From Noviherbaspirillum autotrophicum (GTDB lineage: Bacteria; Pseudomonadota; Gammaproteobacteria; Burkholderiales; Burkholderiaceae_D), in NCBI RefSeq assembly GCF_000818395.1, contig NZ_JWJG01000028.1, positions 3,552,303-3,616,302 of the forward strand: DNA of 64,000 nt, written 5' to 3'. Position numbers and translations under genes: made by a program. The first letter of the stretch is position 1. Each line of letters opens with the position of its first letter. The notes beneath the pieces are model-generated. The model was given only the letters and a program-made list of their open reading frames with translations. It was not told the DNA's origin and did no database searches. Below, piece after piece: positions 27,501-38,216 of this stretch.

Positions 27501-28322
27501 TTGAAACGCATTGTGCTCGGAGTCCAATACGACGGAACACCATGGCGCGGATGGCAGACCCAGCCGGGTGGAGGAACCGTGCAGGACACGCTGCAAGGCG
27601 CGCTCAGGAAGTTCACCCTGACCGACATCGCCACCACATGCGCCGGACGCACCGACGCGGGCGTTCACGCTCTCGAGCAGGTGGTGCACTTCGATACCGG
27701 ACTCGATCGCGAACTGTTTTCCTGGGTGCGTGGGGTCAATGCATTCTTGCCACCTTCTATTGCGGTGCGATGGGCCTGCGAAGTGCCGCACGGTACTCCG
27801 GATGATTTTCACGCGCGTTTTTCCGCGGTTGCGCGCACCTATCATTATGTGATCTACAACCATCCGGTGCGCTCGCCTCTGCTGGCGGGCAAGGCCGGAT
27901 GGGTGTTCCGTCCGCTGCGGGTCGAGCCGATGCGTGAAGCAGCGCGACACTTGCTGGGCACCCATGACTTTTCGTCATTTCGCGCGGCTGAATGCCAAGC
28001 CAAATCGCCGGTCAAAACCATGCATGACATCCGCATTGAACGTCAGGGTGACATTGTTGTCGTTACTTTGCGCGCCAATGCATTCCTGCACCACATGGTG
28101 CGCAATATCGTCGGCTCGCTGATCGTGATCGGCAACGGCAACCAGGCCCCGTTGTGGATGAAAGAGATACTCGAGTGCCGCGACCGCAGTCGCGCGGCGC
28201 CGACTTTCATGCCCGACGGCCTGTATCTGGCCCGGATCGATTACGATGCAAAATGGGCCCTGCCGCACGACGCCGTCAATCCGTTGCCATGGGCTTCAAC
28301 CACGCTCCCGGCCCACGCCTGA
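27501..28322 (+). CDS. truA: tRNA pseudouridine(38-40) synthase
   Basis: 273 aa, TTG start with GGAG upstream. Catalytic Asp52 in [11 protein letters not shown], plus the conserved [14 protein letters not shown] and [13 protein letters not shown] blocks. It modifies U38-40 in the anticodon arm. Placement fimV-truA-trpF is the conserved order also seen in Pseudomonas. Confidence 0.96.
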   Translation: MKRIVLGVQYDGTPWRGWQTQPGGGTVQDTLQGALRKFTLTDIATTCAGRTDAGVHALEQVVHFDTGLDRELFSWVRGVNAFLPPSIAVRWACEVPHGTPDDFHARFSAVARTYHYVIYNHPVRSPLLAGKAGWVFRPLRVEPMREAARHLLGTHDFSSFRAAECQAKSPVKTMHDIRIERQGDIVVVTLRANAFLHHMVRNIVGSLIVIGNGNQAPLWMKEILECRDRSRAAPTFMPDGLYLARIDYDAKWALPHDAVNPLPWASTTLPAHA

Positions 28323-28351
28323 GGCGCCGCAATTCAATTTGAGCAACCTTG

Positions 28352-29023
28352 ATGAATTCCCGCACCCGAATCAAAATTTGCGGCTTGAGCCGCGTCGAGG
28401 ATGTCCAGACCGCCGTTGAAGCCGGTGCCGACGCGATCGGCCTCGTGTTTTATGCAAAAAGTCCACGCTATGTGGAGCCTGATGCGGCTTCGCGCCTGAT
28501 TGCGGCGCTTCCGCCATTTGTCACGGTCGTTGGCCTCTTCGTGAATGCCACGCCACGGCAAGTGCAGGAAATTGTTGCCCACGCTCCCGTTTCCCTGCTG
28601 CAGTTTCACGGCGACGAGACAGTTGACCAATGTTGCGAAGCGGCCCGATCGGTAAATCGGCCGTTTACCCGCGCGTTCCGCGTTTCGGCCGATATGAGGG
28701 GCGCCGATTTGCTAAAATACGAGCAAAATTATCGTGACGCCAGCAACTTGTTCAGCGGATTGCTGCTCGATGCATTCGTGGATGGTTATGGCGGCGGTGG
28801 AAAGGTTTTCGATTGGTCTCTCATTCCAAAAGAGCTCGCGCCTCGGGTCGTTTTAAGTGGTGGCTTGAGCGTGCAAAACGTAACTGAGGCGGTCCGGCAG
28901 GTGCGCCCGTATGCAGTCGATGTCAGCAGTGGCGTCGAAATGGCCAAGGGCATCAAGAATCCCGCCCGGATCGCCGAGTTCATCCGCGCAGTACGTCAGG
29001 CGGATTCATCACTGGATGAATAG
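28352..29023 (+). CDS. trpF: Phosphoribosylanthranilate isomerase
   Basis: 223 aa from the ATG at 28352; a TTG one codon upstream is possible. General base Cys10 in IKICGLSR, general acid Asp in LLLDAFVDGYGGGGKVFDW, phosphate loop VVLSGGLSVQNV. (beta-alpha)8 enzyme that converts PRA to CdRP in tryptophan synthesis. 12 bp ahead of trpB. Confidence 0.97.
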   Translation: MNSRTRIKICGLSRVEDVQTAVEAGADAIGLVFYAKSPRYVEPDAASRLIAALPPFVTVVGLFVNATPRQVQEIVAHAPVSLLQFHGDETVDQCCEAARSVNRPFTRAFRVSADMRGADLLKYEQNYRDASNLFSGLLLDAFVDGYGGGGKVFDWSLIPKELAPRVVLSGGLSVQNVTEAVRQVRPYAVDVSSGVEMAKGIKNPARIAEFIRAVRQADSSLDE

Positions 29024-29035
29024 AAGAGAACGATC

Positions 29036-30304
29036 ATGAAAGAACTGAACCCGCTCGAGAACTACGCCGAGCGTCAATCTGTGCAGAACACGGCAATTCA
29101 GCAAGCCGCGCGCTACAACCTCCCGGATTCGAGGGGGCATTTCGGCCCATATGGCGGCAGCTTTGTTTCTGAAACGCTAACCCACGCGCTGACTCAGCTG
29201 AAGGAAGGCTATGCGCACTACCGCAATGATCCGGACTTCCTCGCTGAATTCGACAACGAGCTGAAGCATTTCGTCGGTCGCCCCAGCCCGATTTATCACG
29301 CCAAGCGCTGGTCGGAAATGATGGGCGGCGCACAAATCTATTTCAAGCGCGAAGACCTCAACCATACCGGCGCGCACAAGATCAATAACGTGATCGGCCA
29401 AGCTTTGCTCGCCAAGCGCATGGGCAAGCCGCGCGTGATCGCCGAAACCGGCGCCGGCCAGCACGGCGTGGCGACTGCCACGATCTGCGCGCGCTTCGGA
29501 CTCGAATGCGTGGTCTACATGGGGGCCGAGGACGTCAAGCGCCAGGTGCAGAACGTGTACCGGATGGAGCTGTTGGGCGCCCGGGTGGTACCGGTCGAGT
29601 CCGGCTCGAAGACGCTGAAGGATGCATTGAACGAAGCGATGCGCGACTGGGTCACCAATGTCGAAAATACCTTCTACATCATCGGCACCGTGGCCGGTCC
29701 GCATCCTTATCCGATGATGGTGCGCGATTTCCAGTCGGTGATCGGCAAGGAGTGCCTGGTCCAGATGCCGGAAATGGCGGGGCGACAGCCGGATTATGTG
29801 GTCGCCTGCATCGGCGGCGGTTCGAACGCGATGGGCATTTTTTATCCGTACATCGATTACAAGGACGTGCAGCTGGTCGGCGTCGAGGCCGCAGGCGAGG
29901 GGCTGGAAACCGGCCGGCATTCGGCTTCGCTGATTGCCGGCTCACCGGGCGTCTTGCATGGCAACCGCACTTATCTGCTGCAGAATGAAGACGGACAGAT
30001 CATCGAAACGCATTCGGTGTCGGCAGGCCTGGATTATCCGGGCGTCGGCCCCGAGCATGCATACCTGAAGGATTCCGGGCGAGCGCAATACGTATCGATC
30101 ACGGATGACGAAGCGATTGAGGCATTCCACAATTGCTGCCGCATCGAAGGCATCATTCCGGCGTTGGAATCCAGTCATGCGCTGGCCTATGCAGCCAAGT
30201 TCGCGGCAACTCTGCCGAAAGACAAGATCGTCCTGGCGAATTTGTCCGGACGTGGCGACAAGGATATGCATACCGTGGCCGAGCGTATGAAGAAACAGTT
30301 CTGA
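29036..30304 (+). CDS. trpB: Tryptophan synthase beta chain
   Basis: 422 aa, about 25 longer than the usual TrpB1 because of an N-terminal extension before [18 protein letters not shown] lysine is K115 in [18 protein letters not shown] binds the PLP phosphate and [13 protein letters not shown] is the conserved active-site loop. It condenses indole with serine. Translationally close to trpF, with trpA 93 bp downstream. Confidence 0.98.
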   Translation: MKELNPLENYAERQSVQNTAIQQAARYNLPDSRGHFGPYGGSFVSETLTHALTQLKEGYAHYRNDPDFLAEFDNELKHFVGRPSPIYHAKRWSEMMGGAQIYFKREDLNHTGAHKINNVIGQALLAKRMGKPRVIAETGAGQHGVATATICARFGLECVVYMGAEDVKRQVQNVYRMELLGARVVPVESGSKTLKDALNEAMRDWVTNVENTFYIIGTVAGPHPYPMMVRDFQSVIGKECLVQMPEMAGRQPDYVVACIGGGSNAMGIFYPYIDYKDVQLVGVEAAGEGLETGRHSASLIAGSPGVLHGNRTYLLQNEDGQIIETHSVSAGLDYPGVGPEHAYLKDSGRAQYVSITDDEAIEAFHNCCRIEGIIPALESSHALAYAAKFAATLPKDKIVLANLSGRGDKDMHTVAERMKKQF

Positions 30305-30397
30305 GCCTAGACGGCCGCATACAACACGTTACAAGCAGGTGCCGTTCCGGTGGAGGCCGGAGCGGCGCAAAGAAAGCGAATCCAAGGCGAACCGCCC

Positions 30398-31195
30398 ATG
30401 TCCCGAATCCAATCCGCATTGTCTGCCCTGGCAGAGAAAAACAAAAAAGGCCTGATCCCGTTCATTACTGCAGGCGATCCCGATCCCGAATTGACCGTAC
30501 CGTTGATGCATGCGCTGGTAGCAGGCGGTGCCGACATCATCGAACTCGGCGTGCCGTTCTCGGACCCGATGGCAGATGGCCCGGTGATTCAACGTGCATC
30601 CGAACGGGCGTTGGCCAATGGCGTTGGGATGTGCCATGTTCTTCAGTTCGTGCGCGAATTCCGCAGCACAAACCAGACCACGCCGGTTGTCCTGATGGGC
30701 TACGCTAACCCGATCGAACACATGGGGGCGGATGCATTCATCGCTGCGGCGAAACAGGCGGGCGTCGATGGCGTGCTGGTGGTGGACTATCCGCCGGAAG
30801 AGTGCGAAGAGTTTGCAGCACGCATGAAGGAAAACGGATTGGATCCGATTTTCCTTTTGGCGCCGACTTCAACCGACGAGCGCATCGAGCAGGTTGGAAA
30901 AATTGCAAGTGGCTATGTGTATTACGTGTCCCTGAAAGGGGTGACCGGTTCGGGTCATCTGGATCTGGATGCCGTGGCACAGAAAATTCCGGCGATCAAG
31001 AAGCATGTGCAAGTCCCCGTCGGAGTCGGCTTTGGTATTCGCGACGCGGCAACGGCGAAAGCGATTGGATCGGTTTCCGATGCAGTGGTGATCGGCAGCC
31101 GTATCATCCAGGAACTGGAAAATACGCCGCGCGAACACGCGGGGGAAGCAGTACGCGCTTTCATTTCCGGAATCCGCAAGGCGCTGGACGAATAA
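30398..31195 (+). CDS. trpA: Tryptophan synthase alpha chain
   Basis: 265 aa from the ATG at 30398 (AAGGCG upstream); an in-frame ATG at 30350 is less likely. Catalytic Glu and Asp lie in [18 protein letters not shown], phosphate loop in [14 protein letters not shown]. It cleaves indole-glycerol phosphate and channels indole to TrpB. Last trp gene of the cluster; trpEGDC are not in the window. Confidence 0.98.
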   Translation: MSRIQSALSALAEKNKKGLIPFITAGDPDPELTVPLMHALVAGGADIIELGVPFSDPMADGPVIQRASERALANGVGMCHVLQFVREFRSTNQTTPVVLMGYANPIEHMGADAFIAAAKQAGVDGVLVVDYPPEECEEFAARMKENGLDPIFLLAPTSTDERIEQVGKIASGYVYYVSLKGVTGSGHLDLDAVAQKIPAIKKHVQVPVGVGFGIRDAATAKAIGSVSDAVVIGSRIIQELENTPREHAGEAVRAFISGIRKALDE

Positions 31196-31231
31196 TTGAC
31201 TAATATGAAGCTGCGCCGTCGCAACGCATTA

Positions 31232-31260
31232 TTGGCGTAAGGCAAGGCGAGCTGTACAAT
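31232..31260 (+). promoter_or_regulatory. Sigma-70 promoter candidate for accD
   Basis: TTGGCG (31232-31237), 17-bp spacer, TACAAT (31255-31260); the accD ATG is 31 bp further on. It allows accD expression independent of trp. Confidence 0.6.
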
Positions 31261-31291
31261 GCGGCAACCAAAAAAGTGAGAAGAGGTCACG

Positions 31292-32164
31292 ATGAGCTGG
31301 CTTGAAAAACTGCTTCCCCCGCGCATCCAGCGTTCCGAGTCGGCGCAGCGCAAATCCGTGCCCGAAGGGCTCTGGGTCAAATGCCCGTCCTGCGAGGCCG
31401 TACTTTACCGTACGGACCTGGAGTCCAATCTCCATGTCTGCCCGAAATGCGATCATCACATGCGCATCCGTGCGCGCGAGCGTTTGGATGCGCTGCTCGA
31501 TGCCGGCGGGCGCTACGAGATCGGACAGGAAGTGCTGCCGGTCGATTCGCTGAAATTCAAGGACAGCAAAAAATATCCGGATCGCCTGAAGGATGCGCTG
31601 GAAGGAACCGGCGAAACCGATGCAATGGTAGTCATGGGCGGCGCGATCATGACGCTGCCAGTCGTCGTGGCCTGCTTTGAATATGAATTCATCGGCGGCT
31701 CGATGGGCTCGGTAGTGGGCGAGCGCTTCGTGCGCGGCGCGCAGGCGGCGCTCGAGCAAAAAGTGCCGTTCATCTGCGTCACGGCCACCGGCGGCGCCCG
31801 CATGCAGGAAGGCTTGCTGTCGCTGATGCAGATGGCGAAAACTACTGCGATGCTGACCAAGCTGTCCGAGAAAAAGCTGCCGTTCATCTCGGTGCTGACC
31901 GACCCGACCATGGGCGGCGTGTCCGCTTCGTTCGCCTTCATGGGCGATGTCGTGATCGCGGAGCCGAAGGCGCTGATCGGCTTTGCCGGCCCGCGCGTGA
32001 TCGAGAACACGGTGCGCGAGAAACTGCCGGAAGGCTTCCAGCGCGCGGAATTCCTGGTGCAAAAAGGCGCCGTCGACATGATCGTCGACCGCCGCAAGAT
32101 GCGCGAGGAAATCGCCCGCTTGCTCGCATTGTTGCAGAACCAGCCGGCCGAAGTGCTGGCCTGA
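31292..32164 (+). CDS. accD: Acetyl-CoA carboxylase carboxyltransferase subunit beta
   Basis: 290 aa. N-terminal zinc ribbon with Cys31, Cys34, Cys50 and Cys53, followed by the crotonase-fold carboxyltransferase ([32 protein letters not shown]). With AccA it transfers CO2 from biotin-BCCP to acetyl-CoA, the first step of fatty acid synthesis. AGAGG upstream of the ATG. A terminator separates it from folC although the gene order is conserved. Confidence 0.98.
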   Translation: MSWLEKLLPPRIQRSESAQRKSVPEGLWVKCPSCEAVLYRTDLESNLHVCPKCDHHMRIRARERLDALLDAGGRYEIGQEVLPVDSLKFKDSKKYPDRLKDALEGTGETDAMVVMGGAIMTLPVVVACFEYEFIGGSMGSVVGERFVRGAQAALEQKVPFICVTATGGARMQEGLLSLMQMAKTTAMLTKLSEKKLPFISVLTDPTMGGVSASFAFMGDVVIAEPKALIGFAGPRVIENTVREKLPEGFQRAEFLVQKGAVDMIVDRRKMREEIARLLALLQNQPAEVLA

Positions 32165-32185
32165 TTCTCCCGCCGTGCAAACATG

Positions 32186-32214
32186 GCCCGGACTATCCCA
32201 GGTCCGGGCTTTTT
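32186..32214 (+). terminator. Intrinsic terminator between accD and folC
   Basis: GCCCGGAC (32186-32193) / GTCCGGGC (32202-32209), 8-nt loop, then TTTTT. It ends 25 bp before the folC start. Confidence 0.8.
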
Positions 32215-32238
32215 AGTTTTTAGCGTAGGTTTTCAGTC

Positions 32239-33552
32239 ATGCAGAATCTTCCCACCACCTTGGCCGACTGGCTTTCCACTCTTGAAACCATGCATCCGAA
32301 GGCCATCGACATGGGCCTCGATCGCGTCAGGCAGGTCAAGGACAGACTGGATATCCATTTTGATTGTCCGGTCATCACGGTAGGGGGCACCAACGGCAAG
32401 GGGTCGACCTGCGCGATGCTGGAGTCGATCCTGATGCAGGCGGGCTACCGGGTCGGACTCTACACTTCGCCGCACTTGATCGACTTCAACGAGCGCGCAC
32501 GTGTCAACGGCGAGATTGCATCGGACGAGGCGCTGATGGCGCAATTCGCGGCGGTTGAAGCCGCGCGTGGCGATATATCGCTGACTTATTTTGAGTTCAC
32601 TACGCTGGCCATCCTGCGCCTGTTCGCGCAATCGCCGCTCGACGCGGTGATCCTGGAAGTCGGACTCGGCGGCCGGCTGGATGCGGTCAACGTGATCGAT
32701 CCCGATGTCGCGATTGTGACCAGCGTCGATATCGACCATACCGAATATCTGGGCGATACGCGCGAGCAGATCGGCTTTGAAAAGGCCGGTATCTTCCGTC
32801 CGGGAAAAGCGGCGATTTGCGGCGATCCGGTGCCGCCCAAGTCTCTGGTCGACCATGCCGCCGCCATCGGCGCGGATCTCTGGCTGTTCGGGCGCGACTA
32901 CAACTATTCCGGCGATAAGCAGCAATGGAATTTCGGCGGGCGTTCACAGCGTCGCAACTCGCTCGGGTATCCCAGCCTGCGCGGCGCCAATCAGTTGTTG
33001 AACGCGTCCGCCGCATTGGCCGCATTGGAAGCCTTGCGCAACCGGCTGCCGGTCGGTGCGCAAGAGGTGCGTAACGGCCTCGTGATGGTTGAACTGCCGG
33101 GACGCTTCCAGGTGCTGCCGGGACGTCCCAGCGTGATTCTCGATGTGGCGCACAATCCGCATGCGGCGGCCACGCTGGCGCAGAATCTCGACAACATGGG
33201 GTTTCATCGATACACCTACGCGGTATTCGGCGCCATGCATGACAAGGATATCGACGGCGTGATCGAGCAGTTGAAAGACCGCGTGGATCATTGGTACGTC
33301 ACCGATCTACCGCTGCCGCGCGCGGCGACCGCCGAGCAGCTCAGGCAGCGTTTGCTGGGTGCTGGCGTTGTTCCGAGTACTGCCAGCGGTGCCGAAAAGA
33401 CAATTGAGACCTTTTCATCACCGGCTGCGGCGTTTGCAAGCGCTCGGAGCAGGGCGGGCGAGAATGATAGAATTGCGGTTTTCGGATCTTTCCTGACTGT
33501 CGCTGGCGTGATGGAATTCAGGCGATCCGAGGGGCAGTCGGGAAAAGCGTGA
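32239..33552 (+). CDS. folC: Dihydrofolate synthase/folylpolyglutamate synthase
   Basis: 437 aa. P-loop VGGTNGKGSTCAML, Mur-ligase-like YTSPHLIDFNERARVNG, the DHTEYLGD metal/ATP region and VILDVAHNPHAA. It adds glutamate to dihydropteroate and then to folates. ATG 53 bp after the accD-side hairpin; the coding region contains no internal oddity. Confidence 0.96.
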   Translation: MQNLPTTLADWLSTLETMHPKAIDMGLDRVRQVKDRLDIHFDCPVITVGGTNGKGSTCAMLESILMQAGYRVGLYTSPHLIDFNERARVNGEIASDEALMAQFAAVEAARGDISLTYFEFTTLAILRLFAQSPLDAVILEVGLGGRLDAVNVIDPDVAIVTSVDIDHTEYLGDTREQIGFEKAGIFRPGKAAICGDPVPPKSLVDHAAAIGADLWLFGRDYNYSGDKQQWNFGGRSQRRNSLGYPSLRGANQLLNASAALAALEALRNRLPVGAQEVRNGLVMVELPGRFQVLPGRPSVILDVAHNPHAAATLAQNLDNMGFHRYTYAVFGAMHDKDIDGVIEQLKDRVDHWYVTDLPLPRAATAEQLRQRLLGAGVVPSTASGAEKTIETFSSPAAAFASARSRAGENDRIAVFGSFLTVAGVMEFRRSEGQSGKA

Positions 33553-33604
33553 CAGTTTTTCAAGGCGGCTTTTGAATCTCATTGATGGACTATATTTTTA
33601 TCGC

Positions 33605-34531
33605 ATGAGCTTGTTCTCGTTCCTTCGCAAAAACAAGCAAGAGTCAGCTTCCGACGACAGCACCTTTTATTCGCGTGCCGAGGAAGAGTCGAACAAGATC
33701 CGCAGCCGCGGCAAGCGCGGTCAGACCACTCCAAGCAAGCGTTCCGAACAGGCAGATCCGGTTTTGCCGGAAAAGAAACGCGCGCGCCGCCGCCTGGTCG
33801 GCGCAATCGCGCTGGTACTGGCAGCCGTGATCGGTTTGCCAATGATCCTCGATTCCGAACCGAAGCCGGTAGCAGACGATATTTCGATCCAGATCCCATC
33901 CAGGGACAAGGCCGTGCCGGCTGCATCCGCCGGACAGACGGCCGCTGCGGTGGCTGTCGAGAAGGTTGCCGCCTCAGCTTCGCTCGACCCCAAGGAAGAG
34001 GAAGTGATCGATCCACCTTCTGCGGATGCAGCACCGCAAAAGCCTGATATGACTGAGGCTGCAGCCAAGCCCGCTGCCGCAAACAAGGTGGCGGCAGTGA
34101 ACGCGCACCCGAAGGATGAGCCAGGCCAGGCAGAAGTCCCCAAGGCCAAGACGGCCGACAAGCCGCATGCGATGCCGCTGCCGGTTGCGAAAGCCGATGC
34201 GAAAATGGAAAGCAAGTCGACTGAAAAGAAGTCCGACGACTCGGCGCGCGTACAAGCTCTGCTGGATGGGAAACCGGATCCTAAGGCTGCAGAAAAAAAA
34301 GCGGGAAAATTTGTAATCCAGGTGGCGGCACTTGCGACCAAAGATAAAGTCGATGAACTGCAAACCAGGTTAAAAGGCGCCGGCATCAAGTCGTACACGC
34401 AAAAAGTGGCAACTTCGTCGGGTGACCGCATTCGCATTCGCGTCGGCCCGTTCACCAGCAGGGAAGAAGCGGACAAGATGCGCGCCAAGATCGTGAAGCT
34501 GGGACTGAACGGCACTGTCGTGCCGGCTTGA
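33605..34531 (+). CDS. SPOR-domain cell-division-type protein (DedD-like)
   Basis: 308 aa from the ATG at 33605; a TTG at 33572 is possible. Cytoplasmic basic N-terminus, one membrane segment (~70-90, LVGAIALVLAAVIGLPMIL), a long Ala/Lys-rich periplasmic linker, and a C-terminal SPOR domain (KFVIQVAALATKDKVDELQ...RIRIRVGPFTSREEAD). SPOR domains bind denuded glycan strands at the septum. Position between folC and cvpA is that of DedD. Confidence 0.9.
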   Translation: MSLFSFLRKNKQESASDDSTFYSRAEEESNKIRSRGKRGQTTPSKRSEQADPVLPEKKRARRRLVGAIALVLAAVIGLPMILDSEPKPVADDISIQIPSRDKAVPAASAGQTAAAVAVEKVAASASLDPKEEEVIDPPSADAAPQKPDMTEAAAKPAAANKVAAVNAHPKDEPGQAEVPKAKTADKPHAMPLPVAKADAKMESKSTEKKSDDSARVQALLDGKPDPKAAEKKAGKFVIQVAALATKDKVDELQTRLKGAGIKSYTQKVATSSGDRIRIRVGPFTSREEADKMRAKIVKLGLNGTVVPA

Positions 34532-34546
34532 TAATCCCTGACTGCC

Positions 34547-35035
34547 GTGACCATTTTCGACTACCTGGTGCTGTTCGTGCTGATCTGTTCGGTTGTCATC
34601 AGCATCTTGCGCGGACTGGTCAAGGAGATATTGTCGCTGCTCGGCTGGGTGGTGTCGTTCGTGGTCGCAAACGCGTATGGAGACGATCTCGCGAAACTAT
34701 TGCCGGAGGTTATTCCCGGTGCGGTAACGCGCTTGATCGTTGCGTTCATCGTGTTGTTTATCGGCGTAAGATTGCTGATGAAATTGCTGACCATGGCCAT
34801 CGAGGCGGCGATCAAGGCGAGCGGACTAACGCTGGCCGACCGCGGTCTGGGCGGATTGTTCGGTCTGGCGCGCGGTTTGGTGATCGTGCTGGCCGCCGTT
34901 CTATTGTGCGGCATGACGGCGGTTCCGCAACAGCCATTCTGGAAAGGCGCGGTATTGAGCCCGCTGGCGGAAACCGCGGCGCGCACCGTCAAGCCATTCC
35001 TGCCGGGCGATTTCGCCCGGTATGTACAGTTTTAG
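34547..35035 (+). CDS. cvpA: CvpA family inner-membrane protein
   Basis: 162 aa, GTG start 15 bp after the SPOR gene. Four hydrophobic segments beginning FDYLVLFVLICSVVISILRG; the conserved GLVKEILSLLGWVVSF is the CvpA signature. The family is needed for colicin V production in E. coli and for envelope/bile tolerance in other bacteria; mechanism unresolved. It precedes purF as in most proteobacteria. Confidence 0.93.
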   Translation: MTIFDYLVLFVLICSVVISILRGLVKEILSLLGWVVSFVVANAYGDDLAKLLPEVIPGAVTRLIVAFIVLFIGVRLLMKLLTMAIEAAIKASGLTLADRGLGGLFGLARGLVIVLAAVLLCGMTAVPQQPFWKGAVLSPLAETAARTVKPFLPGDFARYVQF

Positions 35036-35121
35036 CTGCGGTCGCAATTGGCACTGCCTGCTTGTCTCGCCAGTCGGCCCGTGCATAAACAAGGTTTTGA
35101 GTTTTCGTTGAGGAGTCCACC

Positions 35122-36639
<1,518 letters not shown>

Positions 36640-36660
36640 TCGCCTGCCGTGGCAATACCC

Positions 36661-36692
36661 AAGCCCGTTGCCTATTCAGGCGCGGGCTTTTT
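36661..36692 (+). terminator. Intrinsic terminator after purF
   Basis: AAGCCCG (36661-36667) / CGGGCTT (36683-36689), 15-nt loop, then TTT. Confidence 0.75.
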
Positions 36693-36723
36693 CATTGCCA
36701 GACTGTGCGGATGCCTGAATCTT

Positions 36724-36867
36724 TTGTATTCCCCGCATTTTGCGCTACGATAGGATTTGCGCCGATTTGCATCTGCTTGCGGGCGCCAGGGTGCAGTCCC
36801 ACAACAAATGCCGCTAAAAGGGAAACAAATTCATTAACCCGTTTAGCGCAAGCTGAACGGGTTTTTT
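36724..36867 (+). promoter_or_regulatory. metZ leader with terminator-like hairpin before the start codon (attenuator candidate)
   Basis: Possible promoter TTGTAT (36724-36729)-16 bp-TACGAT (36746-36751). Downstream AACCCGTT (36836-36843) pairs with AACGGGTT (36856-36863), followed by a six-T run, ending only 7 bp before the metZ ATG. The 12-nt loop contains CGCAAGC (36847-36853), complementary to GCTTGCG (36775-36781) upstream, so an alternative fold or pseudoknot is possible. I do not recognise a known riboswitch class; SAM- and SAH-riboswitch signatures were not found by eye. Confidence 0.45.
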
Positions 36868-36874
36868 ATTCATC

Positions 36875-38116
36875 ATGACTGACTCAAAGAAATACGGTTT
36901 CACCACCACCATCCTGCACAGCGACCGGCAAAAGCCGATCGAGCATGGCTCCTTGCACAAGCCGATCCACATTTCCGTCACCTTCGGGTATCGCGATGCG
37001 CGCGAACTGGCTTCCGTCTTTCAGGGCAAGCAGCCCGGCTACCGCTATGGGCGCCAAGGGAATCCGACCGTGTCGGCGCTGGAAGACAAGGTCACGAAGA
37101 TGGAGCAGGGACTGGCGACCATCTGCTTTTCCACGGGGATGGCGGCGATCGGCGCTCTGGTGCAGGGGCTGTTGCGCAAGGGCGACCATGTGGTGTCGTC
37201 CTCGTTCTTGTTCGGAAATACCAACAGCCTGTGGCAAACAGCAAATGCGCTAGGCATTGACGTATCAATGGTCGATGCGACCGATGTGAAAAACGTCGAA
37301 GCCGCATTGACACCGGCCACGCGCTTGGTATTTGTCGAAACCATTGCCAATCCGCGTACGCAGGTGGCCGATTTGAAACGCATCGGACAGTTGTGCCGTG
37401 ACCGCGGCATTCTTTACGTGGTCGACAACACGATGACCTCGCCCTATCTGTTCCGCCCCAGGATGGTCGGTGCCAGCCTGGTGGTCAATGCGTTGACCAA
37501 GTCGATCGGAGGTCATGGCAATGCACTGGGCGGCAGCCTCACCGATACCGGCCTATACGACTGGAACAAGTTCCCGAATATCTACGACAGCTACAAGCGG
37601 TACGCGTCTTCGCAGTGGGGCATGGCGCAAATCCGCGCAAAAAGCCTGCGCGACTTCGGCGGTACCTTGGGGCCGGAAGCGGCACATCACATCGCGGTGG
37701 GAGCCGAAACCATGGCGTTGCGCATGGAGCGCGAATGTGCCAACGCGCTGGCGCTTGCGCAGATGCTGGAGGCCGACGAACGCGTGGCTGCCGTTTACTA
37801 TCCCGGATTGCCGTCGCATCCGCAGCATAAACTCGCCAAGGAATTATTCGGCGCATTCGGCAGCCTGTTCAGTTTCGAGTTGAACGACAAAATCGATTGC
37901 TTCGATTATCTGAATCGCCTGAAGCTTGCTATCCCGGCGAGCAATCTCGGTGACACCCGCACCTTGGTCATTCCGGTGGCGCACACCATCTTCTACGAAA
38001 TGGGGGCGGATCGCCGCGCCAGCATGGGGATTGCCGAATCGCTTATCCGCGTGTCGGTGGGTATCGAAGATACGGCAGATTTGCTTGAGGATTTTCAGCA
38101 AGCGCTCGCCGTTTAA
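36875..38116 (+). CDS. metZ: O-succinylhomoserine sulfhydrylase-type enzyme
   Basis: 413 aa, cystathionine-gamma-synthase superfamily. PLP lysine K209 in VNALTKSIGGHGNALGG; substrate/phosphate residues in YRYGRQGNPTVSALEDKV and the active-site IHISVTFGYRD. In Pseudomonas the gene after purF is metZ, which makes homocysteine from O-succinylhomoserine and sulfide; the same position supports the name. Substrate preference over O-acetylhomoserine or cystathionine cannot be settled by sequence. The terminator-like hairpin 8 bp before the ATG suggests leader control. Confidence 0.9.
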   Translation: MTDSKKYGFTTTILHSDRQKPIEHGSLHKPIHISVTFGYRDARELASVFQGKQPGYRYGRQGNPTVSALEDKVTKMEQGLATICFSTGMAAIGALVQGLLRKGDHVVSSSFLFGNTNSLWQTANALGIDVSMVDATDVKNVEAALTPATRLVFVETIANPRTQVADLKRIGQLCRDRGILYVVDNTMTSPYLFRPRMVGASLVVNALTKSIGGHGNALGGSLTDTGLYDWNKFPNIYDSYKRYASSQWGMAQIRAKSLRDFGGTLGPEAAHHIAVGAETMALRMERECANALALAQMLEADERVAAVYYPGLPSHPQHKLAKELFGAFGSLFSFELNDKIDCFDYLNRLKLAIPASNLGDTRTLVIPVAHTIFYEMGADRRASMGIAESLIRVSVGIEDTADLLEDFQQALAV

Positions 38117-38216
38117 ATGTGTTGCTGTACTGAAATTTCCTAATAAAAACAATTCGCTGCGGAAATTGGAATGTGGCTAAAATACGCGGGTGATTGATCC
38201 CCAGTAAGGAGTGCGT

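Noticed and set aside
36693-36835. Cobalamin or SAM riboswitch before metZ
   Set aside because: A GGGAA motif and GC pairs gave a faint resemblance, but the B12-box context and the SAM-riboswitch core could not be laid out; kept only as an undefined leader.
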